Positions 11,429 through 23,700 of a stretch of 64,000 bases of DNA are shown in pieces. Under the pieces are notes generated by a model that was given only the letters and a program-made list of their open reading frames with translations, was not told where the DNA came from and searched no databases. How positions within the stretch are numbered: position 1 is the stretch's first letter; every line of letters begins with the position of its first letter. The translations under genes were made by a program, and so were the position numbers. This stretch comes from Posidonia oceanica (lineage: Eukaryota > Streptophyta > Magnoliopsida > Alismatales > Posidoniaceae): the NCBI GenBank assembly GCA_037176725.1, contig JAZBRS010000059.1, forward strand, positions 5,195,001-5,259,000. The letters run 5' to 3'.

Positions 11429-13549
11429 GTAATATCCTGATTTTCCATAATATAATTTGAGTCAAATTTTTTTTTTTGGAAAATCATTCCTTGTTGTTGT
11501 GGTGTGCTGGTATTTGTTTTTCTCTTGTGGTTTTGTCTTTGACTCCTCAGAGTTGTGTGGTTTGGCCCTGTGAAAGTTAAGGGCTTGTGTGTGGTTGTGG
11601 TGAAAAATTGGTGGGAATGCAATTTTCCCAATTTTTCTCCACCGTTGCCCATTTTCTTTCTTTCTTTTCCTCATTTTCTTCCACCACTGTCGACCACTGC
11701 CACCTTGAGGATCGCTGGCGGTCGGAGGAGGAAGAGGAGGAGAGGTCGGCGCTTGGAGGAGGCAAGCCAGAGAGAGGTCGTGTGCCCGGCAGCCTGAGAA
11801 GGTGGTTTTGCTCGCTAGAGGCCAGAGTTGGAGGAGAAGACCTCACCGGAGTTGGTGCGTGTCCTCCCTCTCGTTTCTTTTAAGATTTTCTTACCTAAAT
11901 GCTTGCAATGCATGTGATCTAGCTATGTCATAATAATTGTAGGATTTTATTCGGTTTTGAATGGTTTTGATAGAAATGGGGATTGAATGGAAATGGGTTA
12001 TAACTTGATGTAGAATGCATGGAATGGTTTGATTTTTATGCTCAAGTGTAGAGCATGAGCGTGGCTTTGATTCTAGTATTTACTCGTGATTTGTGGATTT
12101 TTGTGGTGGAATCGATTGAGGTTCCAAGTTCGGGCGATTTGATTTAGAGTCCTGTTTTTATTTTTAGAGATCGTCCAGAATAGTACACCGTTTTTGAACG
12201 GTATGCTGATTTCTGTAGGAAATCGGTATACCGGATCCATTTCAGTCAACCATTCGGCTATCAAGTTTGGACCCAGGGCACAAACGGTCGACCGGGAGAT
12301 TTTGGTCTTCTGAATCAGGGAAATTCAGTCGACCGAAGGAAATTTCGATATGCCGTTTTATGTCTGAAATCTGAACTTGGACTCAGATTTTGGTCGACCG
12401 GTAGATTTCGGTCTTCTGAATCAGGGGTAAAATGTTTTCTAAAATAAGAAAGATTTGGTTTTTTGAGGTATTTGGACTTATCGTGTTTTGGGATGGTTTA
12501 TGGGTGTTTTGATGAATTTATGGATTTATGAATAAAGAGAAAAAGATTTTGAAAAGATTCCCAAAAAATTTTGGAAAAGAAATGCATGTTTGTGAAAAGA
12601 GTTTAGAAATAATTTCCGTGATTTTGAAGGACCAATAAACCGAAGCTTCTCACTGGTAGAGAGAGGTGTTTAAATAAGTTCGATGGTACGAGAGTCAGAT
12701 AGCCTACGGTGAGGTTAGCAGTACAGCAGGACCCGTTGAAACAGACGGATTACCCTCTATGCCGGTGCTAGTTGGGGCTGGGGTTAGAGTCTCCAGATGC
12801 TCGGGCACCAAAGGGCGTCAGAGTACGTAATCCCGTGTTGATTATGATGTTAATCATGGAAATGATCATGATATAAATTGAGGGTTGAGTTCCCAGGACA
12901 AATTGTTCTCCCACACGGGGTAGTCTTCTGCGGCATTGCAGTTGAGAGTTGCGTGTGTCAACAATAACTGCTTGTGGCTAGTGTCGTTCACCTGTGGCCA
13001 GGATGTTCGATTTGATTTGAAATCGATGTGTGTGAGTATGGACTTGAGATGTATTTGTCATTGATTTGAGAATGCATATTTTTATAGAAAATGTGGATAG
13101 CTTTATAAAAACATGTGGTTTTCATAAAATGAATGTTATGCTTTTAAATAGCATGGATTACCGTGGTTTATAATGGTTTTGGATTCTTCATGCCTTAGGA
13201 TAAAATTATATTGCTATATTTCGTGGTTTGTGATAGTTTGGTTTTTAATTACTTCAGATGAGATCATGTTTCCATTTGCCATGGTTTTGGGTGGCACGCA
13301 CTGGGTGACTTAGATGTCACTCACGCGTGTTTTGTGTTTTGGTTTTCAAGTACAGGGTCAAGATACAGTCCAGTCTAGTGCATGTTTAGGAGCAACGTAA
13401 CCGTACACTGGAAATCTTGGGAGTTTTATACAAGTTTTGTAATAGTTTTAAATTTATTCTCAAATGTAATTAAATGTTTATTTATTTAATAATTGTTTAA
13501 TATTCTTTTAGGTAGAGTTGATACTGTGGTGTTGCGCCGGGGCGTGACA
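11429..13549 (+). repeat. 3' LTR of the gypsy element, 2121 bp
   Basis: It starts TGTAATATCC after a purine-containing stretch (near 11397-11420) and ends GGGCGTGACA. The 5' third matches the truncated 5' LTR. The middle (12160-12430) contains several GGTCGACCG and GGTATACCG palindromes, reported separately. Confidence 0.85.
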
Positions 13550-14038
13550 GTACTCCTTTATGTTTCCCTTGGCCTTGTACTTCATAGAAACTAAATTTGC
13601 CAAAAACATACTAGTTTTCACCTTTTCATTCTTGGCAAACCGTTTCTCAAGGTCATTGAGAAACTCCCTAGCATTTATCTCTTCGGACATTGTGCCCCTA
13701 AAGGTCTCTGGAATGGTGCACCTCATGATCATCAGACTTAACCGATTGGAATGCTCCCACTTTTTATAAACTTTCTTATCTTCAGCAGAACTGTCGAACT
13801 CGAAAGAATGGAGTTGTTCCGCCTTTAGGGCTAAGTCTAGATTCATACACCCGAAAACAATCATAATGTTCTCTTTCCAGTAATTAAAATTTGTACCATT
13901 AAACAAAGGAATTGAATTAATGTTGGTAATTATTGAAGCAAATGCATTAACTAAATCAATTATTAAATAACTTAGAACCAAAAGAGTAGTTAGTCCAATG
14001 ACAACCATATTAATCTTTAACACTAAAGAAACAAACAA

Positions 14039-14786
14039 ATAAATTCAACTTATAGTGGGGCTCATCTCAAGATACCTAGCACAACATTGACATTTAGTCT
14101 TTGGATAGAAATGTCAACTTGCAAGTGATATTCTTCATGTAGTAATCAAATACTGACAAATAGTCTTGTCAGGTAACAATCCTTCTTTTGGGTCGACTTA
14201 TTACCCACATGGAATAACCATATAATCGTCACGTATTTACTACCACAGGTGTGCTTGGTATTTGACCAAATAGTAACCTTCCTTTGGACCGATTACCATC
14301 CGTATGAATCTTAAATACACAATCATCTTAATATTCCAAATAAATCAATTTAGAAAAGAAAGACTACTTTGGTAACATCTTGCTTCAGTTAATCTATTTT
14401 AGAAAATATCAGACATCCAAAAAGAATAAACACCAAAAGTTGAATTATAATATTTGGCAAAACTGTACACTGGCGAACGTCCACAAATAGCCTAAAATGC
14501 ACAAGAAATGCCCTAACGGACATCCGCAAAGTTCCTGAAGTGAACAGGAAAGTAGCGGACATCCGTAGCAGACAACCGTTATTTCCCTGATCAACACAGG
14601 GAAGTAGCAGACGTCCACAACGGACATCCGTTATTTCCCTATGGGGAAAGGTGACTGCAGTGGACGTCCGTTACAGTAGCAGCAGCCTAAAAATCCCTAA
14701 ATTTTTTATATGAAATCTAAAAAAAACTTGTTTTTAACTATGATCATACATGATTTAAGATTCCTTGATAATTTAATCATGATTAT
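14039..14786 (-). other. Copia leader with GGACGTCC-type motif cluster
   Basis: This is the untranslated stretch between the primer-binding site and the gag of the minus-strand copia. From about 14470 to 14675 it carries repeated variants of ACGGACATCCG and GGACGTCCGTTA interspersed with short CCCTG/CAGGG inverted pairs. No ORF with domain support. Confidence 0.6.
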
Positions 14787-14798
14787 GCTTTGATACCA
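14787..14798 (-). other. Copia primer-binding site
   Basis: On the minus strand TGGTATCAAAGC lies two bases after the LTR end. It matches the initiator-Met tRNA primer site common in plant copia elements (usual form TGGTATCAGAGC). Confidence 0.75.
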
Positions 14799-14800
14799 CT

Positions 14801-15312
14801 AGTTAAAATATTATATCACATGTATTTGATATACATCAAGATTGGGAAAGAACACAAGGGAGAAACTAAATGTTTTTTCCACACAGGATCTAATCATGAT
14901 AAAACAACAAAGATCAAACATAAACGGAGGCATACCTGAATCCATGATGAAAATCAAAGCGATTTTCCTTTGATCACGTGCTTAGAATCCAGTCTTCCAA
15001 ATCACCAAACTCATCTTATCTTTCTCTTCTTAAGATGGGGTGAGATAGAAGGGAGACTAAAAGTTTAAGGTTTGGGGACCATGACCTTTTATTTATAGAA
15101 TTCTATAATTTTCGTATATTTCCAATTCGACCTATCAACAAATAGAAATATATTCAAATGGTCTCTACACATTAAATCCACACCACTTAAGATGTCAATA
15201 GATTTCACCTAAAACCAAATAGATCACTTTTAACGAACCTAATCACAAAATAACCTATAATACTTTAATTAATTTTATATTAGCTCATATTTAATTAGAT
15301 TTTAACCCAACA
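14801..15312 (-). repeat. 5' LTR of the minus-strand copia element, 512 bp
   Basis: Read on the minus strand it begins TGTTGGGTTAAAATC at 15312 and ends TTTTAACT beside the primer-binding site. The plus-strand AGTTAAAA at 14801 probably derives from TGTTAAAA. A TATAAATA box lies near 15092-15100 on the minus strand. The 3' LTR is not in the window, because the element is cut by organellar DNA at 7782. Confidence 0.75.
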
Positions 15313-15834
15313 ATGTTTACCAGGACATCGACTATTTGCTAGGAATATACAGCTAAATAGTGATGGCATGTAACCGACAATTTATGCTGATCTGTTCTCA
15401 TGGAATCGAATTTCCTAAGTCATTAAAATCCTACTCAAATTTCAACAAACTTATTCTGAATACTCAGCAAACATTTTCTGCAGCAGCAAAGAAACTTTCT
15501 GAAACAGCAGCTGATATCACAGGAAACCAAACGTCCAAACAAAAAAAGAACACACTAGTAATCTCTCAAAAATTAGACAAAGAAAAGAATTTTATGCAAA
15601 CCCAAATCAGAAAGCAGACTCCCTCTCATGGATGTGGTGATTTAAAAATCTGTAACCACTGATTCCCAACAAAACATTTCATCTTACTAATCGCACCAAC
15701 ATGACACCCACCAATAACAAAATCTACCAAAGAAAGCTCATTTCAAGCAGACAACAGGAAGCAACCTCCAAAAATCAAATCTTTGAGCATCAAACCACAG
15801 AAAGCATGGATTGAACAAACATTTGACGGCTCAC
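15313..15834 (-). other. Start of intron 1 of DUF1218 copy A
   Basis: Non-coding DNA following exon 1 of copy A on the minus strand. The first roughly 150 bases next to the exon resemble the matching positions of copies B and C (for example GCATCAAAC and AAAGCAT blocks), which supports a shared origin. A 100-codon ORF at 15360 on the plus strand has no domain support. The copia LTR begins at 15312. Confidence 0.6.
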
Positions 15835-15930
15835 CTTGGTTCTTGTCCCTTCGGCAGCAAAGGCCAGGACTGCAGAAACAATACCCAGAAAGCCCACAGC
15901 TGCACAGGCCACAATAACCTTCTTCTCCAT
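15835..15930 (-). CDS. DUF1218 membrane protein, copy A, exon 1 only
   Basis: The 32 codons read [20 protein letters not shown] and continue through a hydrophobic stretch to GTRTK, followed by the splice donor AAG|GTGAGC. Length, phase 0 and wording equal exon 1 of copies B and C. It would form the first membrane helix. Exons 2 and 3 should lie at lower coordinates, but only retroelement and organelle DNA is found down to base 1. Either the gene is decapitated, or its intron 1 exceeds 15.8 kb and the other exons lie outside the window. I cannot tell whether it is expressed. Confidence 0.75.
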
Positions 15931-17740
15931 CACCTCCACCTCTCTTCCCTCCAGTTCCAATTGCAATTGAATGCTGTCTCCTTCTGCTCATGCAGAAAAG
16001 AGGAAAGGCGCAGGAAGAATATATTGCTTTTAAGAAATACACTTCAACAATGGCTGCGCTTGTTTTTGGAGCGTAGATGGACTTGGGGAATAAGAGTTGA
16101 CACTGTAGAAATTTTTCTCGGGAGTTATTTTTTGTTGTCTCCCATTTTTCTTCGCAAAAGTCACGAGAGTTAAAAAGTCATCTAAGAGCGTTCTCACTTA
16201 AAGGTATTTGTTTGGACTCCAGTCGTCCATCATCTCTGGAAGCCGCAGGAGTTGCAGGAGCTTCTAAATAAACACTGCCTGTGTGTACATGATGAGAATA
16301 TAGATACAATACCTTATGGTTAACAAATGTTGGAAATATATTAACTTCCTTTTCTACGATTAAAAAGACCATTTTGTCTTTATTGCTTATATATCCTTTG
16401 AAAATGTGAATTTCAAAATTTCTCCTCAGATTATCGCCCCTTCATTGGAGATGATAGCAGAGAACCATCAAGGGTACTACTAGAAGTGAAGAAATGGAAT
16501 AGAAACTCAGGAAAATGGACGATATAAGGGTTAATCTGAAGTAAAATATGTAAAGATATTTTTATCTTTTTATGTATTAAGTTAGAAGTTAACCATGGAT
16601 TGGTGATTTGATGGTAACAATACACTAATAAAACAATATGTAAGCATAAGGATGATTTTGACTAGGGTACATAAATAATTAATTAAGAAGACATGAACTA
16701 TTCACTGTATTTCCGACGGTATTCAAGTAAAATATCTTTTTTTTTCTACAAAATATATATTAGCCAGACACTTGTCCATCAAAATATACATACCTTGAAA
16801 AAGGTACGTATATTTTTTATGTTCGTCGGAAAATCGTACTTGCTGTAAAATATATATACTGCAATCATAGGCTTTCGGTCAAATGCCATTTATTGCAATT
16901 TTGCAACGTATACTTCAGGGAAGACAAGTTGGTGCTCGGTATAAGTGCAATGCTCTTTGGAATGGTCTTATGGAAGGATATTATGATCATTTTTCTTGAT
17001 CGACCATTCTGTTTACTCTTTGGATGCTATGTGATCCCACATCCATCCATTCTTAATATCTGCCAATCAATTATCTCAAAAAAAAAAAAAAGAGATAGCT
17101 GACGGATTCTGCGTGGAAGGACATATCACAACGAAATTTACGTTTGAAGAATATACGTTGCACTTTTGAGGATATACATGGTATATCAGAGTAGGCATTC
17201 GCTAATGATTTTTTAGAACAAAAATTACATAGAAGTCCAACTATAAAAACCAAAAAAAAAATGTTTGCTGCACACATGTCGTAAAGAAATGATATGATGA
17301 CATTATTAGTTATTACACTGCATCAATCTCTTATGAGTTGACTAAAAATGATGGCAAGGACAACAATTGTCACAGTAGTGGTATCTGATTTCTTTTCTTT
17401 TCTTTTTGGGTTTTTTTATTTCAATACGTTCGTTAAATATCATATTATTATCAATACATCCGTTACAATTAAAATTGTCATTATACACTAAATAAGTCCA
17501 AAAACTTACTCTTATACAGTCTGGTTAGTCTAAACCAAAACAACGTTAACATCTAACATTAATGCCCATTGAAATGACTTTATTGATCCTATGAATTTTG
17601 CATAAAACTCCCCTACAAACGATAATCTCCCTATTAAACCATCTTCTTCTCCTTCCTCATATCCTTCTTCCTCCTCTTCTTCTTGTTCATACACCTATCC
17701 TCATTGTCGAGGACGAAAGCTCTAGTTTCGTGGGGAGGGG
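15931..17740. other. Intergenic region upstream of copy A
   Basis: This holds the presumed promoter and 5' UTR of copy A (15931 to about 16150). AT-rich DNA follows with an imperfect palindrome near 16781-16819 (ATACATACC opposite GGTACGTAT) and a pyrimidine-rich stretch near 17640-17690. No gene recognised; ORFs are short and unsupported. Confidence 0.5.
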
Positions 17741-18841
17741 CTGAAGTACTTGAATCTGTCGAACAACTAGCTCCACCGGTGGAATTCCCGCTTCTTTTGG
17801 TGCAGGATTGCCGGAGAATGTGACGGTGGATCTCTCGTATAATAATCTCATCGGGGCTATTCCTGCAGAGGCGGCGGCGCTGGTTGCGCAGAAGCTGATT
17901 GCTTTCACTGGGAATCTGCGGCTGTGTGGGAAGCCACTGAAGAATATCTACTCCATTCCGTCAACTTTGTCCGATCCACCACCGAACAACTCCACTGCCA
18001 TGGCCCTGGGTACTTCACCTCCGGCTTTTGCCACGATACCCAAGTCGGTGGATAGAGGTGGTGGAACGACCAGTGCCGTCAATGGGAACAGCAGACAGAG
18101 GAAAGGGAGGAGTCAAGTGGAGACACAGGGAGGGTTGAGGCCCGCGGAAATTGCCAGAATTATCGTCGCTGATCTCGCCAGGATTGGGTTCGTTTTCATG
18201 GTTTTCTTGTATTTCTACCACTTGAAGAAGAAGAAGAACCAAAATCAGCGGCAGCAGCAGCGAGATGGATTAGTACTAAAGCCAAGTAGAAGCATCAACA
18301 ACGGTATGTAGAGGAAGTACAGTTGGGTGTCGTGCCGGTGGAGAAGAAGGGAATTAACAAGCTTTTGACTTGCATTGGCAAGAAAGCCGGTGGCGATAAC
18401 GACATATCGGAAACAACGGGCTTCGACACAGAACCAGACAGTGATCACCATAGTACCAAGCATCAGCAGCAACCGGAACAGAAGGGAGGACTATTTGTGA
18501 TGGTGGACGGTGAGAAAGAATTGGAGCTGGAAACTTTGCTCAAGGCATTGGCCTACATACTTGGTGCCATGGGATCAAGCATTGTCTACAAGGCGGTGCT
18601 CGCTGACGGCACCGCCTTTGCTGTTCGACGAATTGGCGATGGTGGCGGCATCGAGAAGCTCAAGGATTTCGAAGTGCAGGTTCGCAGCATTGCCAAATTG
18701 CGCCACCCGAATATTGTGCGAATCTGTGGATTCTACTAAGGTACCGACGAGAAGCTCCTCATCTATGACTTCGCCACCAATGGCAGCCTCGCCAACATCT
18801 CCTACAGTAAGCATCGATCATCGCCCACACATTCTGTCTGA
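17741..18841 (+). pseudogene. LRR receptor-like kinase fragment
   Basis: The product family is plant LRR-III receptor-like kinases of the At4g37250/At2g23300 kind (plasma membrane). The fragment holds the last LRR (LKYLNLSNN, then GGIPASFGAGLPENVTVDLS), an LCGKPLK cap, a Pro/Ser-rich juxtamembrane stretch, a transmembrane helix near 18165-18220, the linker, and the kinase N-lobe to LLIYDFATNGSLA. The N-lobe includes AYILGAMGSSIVYKAVL and AVRRIG, an atypical Lys position. Signal peptide, most LRRs and the whole catalytic C-lobe are missing. Frameshifts lie near 17765 and 18310, and a TAA lies at about 18737. It sits between DUF1218 copies A and B with no link to them. Confidence 0.8.
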
Positions 18842-20378
18842 ATTATGATTCTTCGTTGTCACAGCTAGCTCATTGCCTACTCCCTCCACCACCCCTCTCT
18901 AGCTCTCAGTTTCTTCTCATCTCTCCCCAACACCCTCAAGCCTGACGTCATTTCCTCAAAAGAAGAAGAAGAAAAGGAAGAAGCAGTAACAGTAGCCAAA
19001 GAGAGCATCACTCGGCAGCAGGCAGTAGTGGATGACAACGACGACATCGTACGGCTTCTCGCGAGAATTCCTCTAGGTGCACGGCAAGGACTTATTCGCC
19101 TGCTTGGGGTCGTGGTTCCTTGTCGACGATGTTCCCGATGGAGATGTTTCCGACAGTATATGGGAGGAGGGACTCCAAGGATGGGAGTGAAGGTTGGAGT
19201 TTCTTGTTGAGGATAACAAGGGTAGGTTAGTCTTTTCCTTTATCGTTGGTTTAGTTAACCATGGTTTGGGTAGAGAAACTTAACGGACTGAGACGGTAGC
19301 TGATGGTAGGTATATATAGGTAAAATTTTTAGTTTATTATGTGTATAGCGACAATTTTTGTTGTAACAAGTGTATTGCCGACAATAGGACTTTTAACGGT
19401 GTTATTTAGACAAAAAATCTTTTCTTTTTCTTTTTTTTCATGTTGAAATGGTGGTGGTATCTGAATTTGACTTCTACAACTCTTTGAAACAATGAAACCT
19501 TTGAAGTGGTACGATTTTAGATGATGAATTTTAGTTGTAGCTCGAAGTACCCTACCTCGAGCAATATTGTTGATTGTTCACGGGTAGTTTCTGCTAAATC
19601 TAGTTGCGCATTTTAAGGTGTTACTAAATCCATGGGATGGTTAGAGTGTGACTCTGGTATTACTTAGTTCATGTGTTTTCTATGAAAGCCCAGGTGTCTT
19701 CTTTAACTTATGTTCAACTTGATAAAACTCGTGCATTTTAGAGGCTTGATAATGTGTTTCATTATATATATTACACCATCCAACGAAAGTATATCCACCT
19801 ATCATTAGTAATAATAAATTACTAAAAGAAAGCAAATTTGATGTTGTCATATGACCGACATGTCAACATAGTAATTAGTAACTCCTAAACACCCAGCAGA
19901 CTTCATGGCACGAGTTGATCCTGTTTTACATGTCTTAGAGCATTTGTTAATATGTAACCTTCTTGGACATAATTTCGACATTGACTACCAACTACCTACC
20001 GGTCGTGGTTCAACAACCAAGAGTTTCGAATCTCATCCAAACTGATTGAGTGAGCAAATGGTGGACACACCGAATCACTCAAATCTGTCCAAGTTCACAA
20101 ACAACATATACCTAACAAGGATTGCTCCATAACAACCACTACAAACAAGAAAACCTTTACATTGAACATAAATTGTTGCTTCTTAAGCTCACAGACCCAG
20201 ACAAGAAATGGGGCAACAAGAGCATCACTGATTCATATTAACAGATCACAATGGTGAACAATTCTCAACTTAGAGACTACCACAAACTGTTGCAGATTAA
20301 ATGCTGTAAATGTCAACAACAGCAACAGTTTGACATGATCACACTCCACTTTGCATGTGCAAATAGTAAGTTTTATTA
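18842..20378. other. Intergenic region downstream of copy B
   Basis: No gene recognised. The last roughly 250 bases (20120-20378) are the 3' flank of copy B and resemble the 3' flank of copy C (shared AAATTGTTGCTTC, ACAGACCCAG and GGGGCAACAAGAGCATCAC blocks). The 18960-19200 stretch reads Glu/Lys-rich but shows no family signature. Confidence 0.5.
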
Positions 20379-20721
20379 TCAACGTATTGCTACCGGTGGT
20401 TTGTTGGTTGGTACAGACCCTTGATTTTGTTGTGGTGCCCAAGAACCTGGCTGGTTGCTCTGAGCAATAAATTGTACTGGTTGCCCCATAGCAATTCCTT
20501 GATTTTGCATTCCAGCAGAATCTGTGTTCTTAGCTGAAGACAGAGAAACATAACAGGTGATTCCTAGGGAGACAGATGCAAGGACCAAAATCACTGCTCC
20601 AGAAAAGAAACCATGGCTGAGAACAAAACAATGACCAAGGTGATCATCTGGTTGATCGTTTAGATTATCATTAACAGCTGCACCTCCTAATAACATAAGA
20701 AATGCTAGTACAAATGCCACC
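20379..20721 (-). CDS. Copy B exon 3
   Basis: 343 bases after the acceptor GTTGCAG. The exon completes the Trp codon, then reads [15 protein letters not shown] and the Gln-rich tail to TGA at 20381-20379. An AATAAA-like signal overlaps the bases right after the stop. Confidence 0.85.
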
Positions 20722-23700
20722 CTGCAACATGATTCCAAGAGTAATGTTCACAGTAGGGGGAATAAGAAATATGTCCATATGTTATGAGCGAACTGTCTAA
20801 CTGGTAACCTACAAATAAGAACACAATATTTATCAAGGCATGTACGTTAAACATAAGACCGCTGTCTATGCTTTACGAATTCATAACTATGCAAAAGCAG
20901 ATCCAATTACGCATATTCCTAATCCTAAATCAAATAGAATGCCACAAGATAGGGATCCATATGAAAACATATTATCAATTTATATATGCTCAAATGACCC
21001 CTTCTCATAATGAGAATGCACATATGACCCTATTCCGGTCTGGTACGATAAGGAATGAACTTATAATCTAATGATCGAGTCGATTCACGATTATAAGTTC
21101 ATAACCCCAGCCTATTCCCATTTTGGGCGAAATAGATCTACTAATTCTTTTATTTCAGTTAGTAAGAGGGATCTTGAATTAAGAAATAAACTTAGAAGCC
21201 AAAACAGCGTACGCTGAGCAATTGCAAGAATTAGCAAGTATTGAGGCATGCTTTTAATAAAGATGAAAGGTGGAGAGGAAAAGTGTGTATCTTATATTAG
21301 GTCAAGACATTACATATATATAGGGTAGGATATATAAATGGATATCCATTTACCCTATTACATGACTAAACATATAATACTCTAATGAACTCAACACTCC
21401 CCCTCAAACCGGAGCATATATATCTATCATGCCCAACTTGTTATAAAGAAACTCATAAGTTCTAACATTAAGACCTTTAGTGAAGATATCTGCAAACTGA
21501 TCAGATGATTTTGTATATGGAGTAGTAATAATCCCAATCATAACCATCTTTCTAACATAATGACAATCCACCTCTATATGCTTGGTATGTTCATGGAAAG
21601 TAGGATTGTTAGCAATGTAGATGGCCGTCTGATTATCACAATATATAGGCATAGGTACAACAACTGGAAAATCGAGATCTATCAGAAGAGAGCGAAGCTA
21701 CATCATCTCACAAGCAGATTGAGCCATAGATCTATATTCAGATTCAGCATTAGATCGAGAGACGACATTCTGCTTTTTACTACGCCACGTGACCAGATTT
21801 CCCCCAACATAGGTGCAATATCCAGAAGTAGATTTCCAATCTCCTCTGTCATCTGCATAGCCAGAATCTGAATAGACTTTAATGAGCAGATGATCATTTT
21901 TCTTATAAACCAGTCTTTTTCCAAGAACCTTCTTAACATAAGCCAATACTCGTATGACTCCCAGCCAATGTACTATCCTTGGTTCCTGCATAAACTGACT
22001 AAAGACCCCAACAATATATGCAATATCTGGCTGTATCATAGTCACATAAATCAACTTCCCAACAAGCCACTTGTACCTGCCAGCATCCTCTAACAGAGGT
22101 GAAGAGCTGTCCCACAAGTCTAGACTCTGATCAAATGGAGTATTTTCTGGCTTACACCCCAAGAGACCTGTTTCCTGCAATAGATCTAATACATATTTCC
22201 TCTGTGATAATGCCATTCTGTCTCTAGTATAAGTATATTCAATGTCCAAGAAATACTTAGGTCTGCCCATGTCTTTGGTCACAAAGTGCTTCTGTAAATG
22301 ATCCTTCGTCCTTTGGATTCCTGTAAGATCACTACTAGTTACCAGGATATCATCCACATACATAGCTGGTATCACACAGCCGCTGTCTATCCGTCTGTAG
22401 AACACAGAATGATCCACAACACAGCGTCGGAAACCATAAGTAGTAACAATGCTGCTGAACTTCTCAAATCAGGCTTGTGGACTCTGTTTAAGTCTATAGA
22501 TAGTTTTCTTGAGAAGACACCTAATTCTCTCACTGAGCAACATACCCAGGAGGTTGCTCCATATGCACCTACTCTATAAGATCACCATACAGAAATGCAT
22601 TATTGACATCGAGCTGACAAACATCCCAAGATTTGTTGATAGCAATTGAAAGAATAACTCTGATGGAATTCAACCGAGCAACAGGAGAAAATGTCTTAGA
22701 ATAATCAATGCCATACTCCTGTGTAAAGTCTCGTGCTACTAGGCGAACTTTGTACCTGTCTACCATACCATTAGGTCTGTATTTAATGGCAAACACCCAT
22801 CTGCAAATAACAACATTTGTTCCCTCTGGTCCAAGCACCAATGCCCACGTCCCACAAGACACAAGTACATCCATTTCATCATCCATTGTTGCTTTCCACA
22901 GTGGTAGTAAGAGGACTTCTTGGTAGTTCCTGGGAATTGATTCAGAAGCAATAGACAAAGCAAACGTATGAAAAGTAGGATGAAGGCGATCATAGCTAAC
23001 AAAATGAGAAATGGGATAGACCGTGGAGACACGTGTACCTTTTCGAATGGCAATAGGCAAGTGAAGGTCTGTAGGTGGTAGATCTGCAGATGATGAAGAA
23101 GATGTGGCTGTGAGGGGGCGTGACCATCACTGATATACCTGCAAAGTCTTTGACATTTCTTTGCCTGTAGTAGGGGCATCATTGACATTAATACCACCAG
23201 ATACAATAATGCAAGGTAAAGGAACTCTATCGGGTGAAAATGGATCACTAGCAAAGAAGCATTGATTCTCATAAAAGGTAACATCAGTAGAGACTATGTA
23301 TTTCCTGCTAGTAGGAATATAGCAACGATAACCATGCTGAGTACGAGAATATCCTAAGAACACACATCGAATGGACCTTGGAGCAAGTTTATCCAGATTT
23401 GGGGTCAAATCCTGAACAAACGCAACACAACCAAAAATCCGAGGAGTGAGTGGAAAAATATCTACATTAGGACGTAGCCTTTTAAGAGAAATTCCCCACC
23501 AAGTGGGGTGGAAGGCATACAATTGATGTGATAAGAAGCTGTTAAAACGGCATCAGACCACAGATACATGGGAATATGCATTTCAAACATGAGAGACCTG
23601 ACAACATCAAGGATATGGCGATGCTTGCATTCAGCCACATCATTTTATTGTGATGTATGAGGACAAGAGGTCTACTGGATAACACCAAGAGATTCACAAT

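Larger units (their letters stand above)
8186..13549 (+). mobile_element. Ty3/gypsy (Tekay-like) retrotransposon with internal deletion
   Basis: The element begins TGTAATATC and ends GCGTGACA. Its flanks are GTGCT (8181-8185) and GTACT (13550-13554), a 5-bp target duplication with one substitution. The 5' LTR is cut short near 8941 and joins directly to the reverse-transcriptase region, so the rest of that LTR, the primer-binding site, gag, protease and early RT are missing. The 3' LTR is complete. It inserted into the copia gag in the opposite orientation. It cannot move on its own. Confidence 0.85.
7783..14038 (-). pseudogene. Ty1/copia gag gene, split by two insertions and truncated
   Basis: A gag (UBN2-type) reading on the minus strand starts around 14038-13984 and shows INSIPLFNGTNFNYWKEN, then SNRLSLMIMRCTIPE, RFAKNEK and LVSMKYKAKGNIKEY down to 13555. 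It resumes on the far side of the gypsy element at 8180 with ILEMS and KVLKL. After the MITE it continues at 7814 with CQKEK and ends NEL at 7783, where organellar DNA begins. The join across each insertion is exact if one target-site duplication copy is removed. One TAG lies in the 8060-8180 segment. Protease, integrase and reverse transcriptase are absent from the window. The element's 5' LTR is at 14801-15312. Confidence 0.8.

Noticed and set aside
15360..15662. 100-codon plus-strand ORF near copy A
   Set aside because: It lies in the copy A intron on the opposite strand, with no domain and AT-driven composition.
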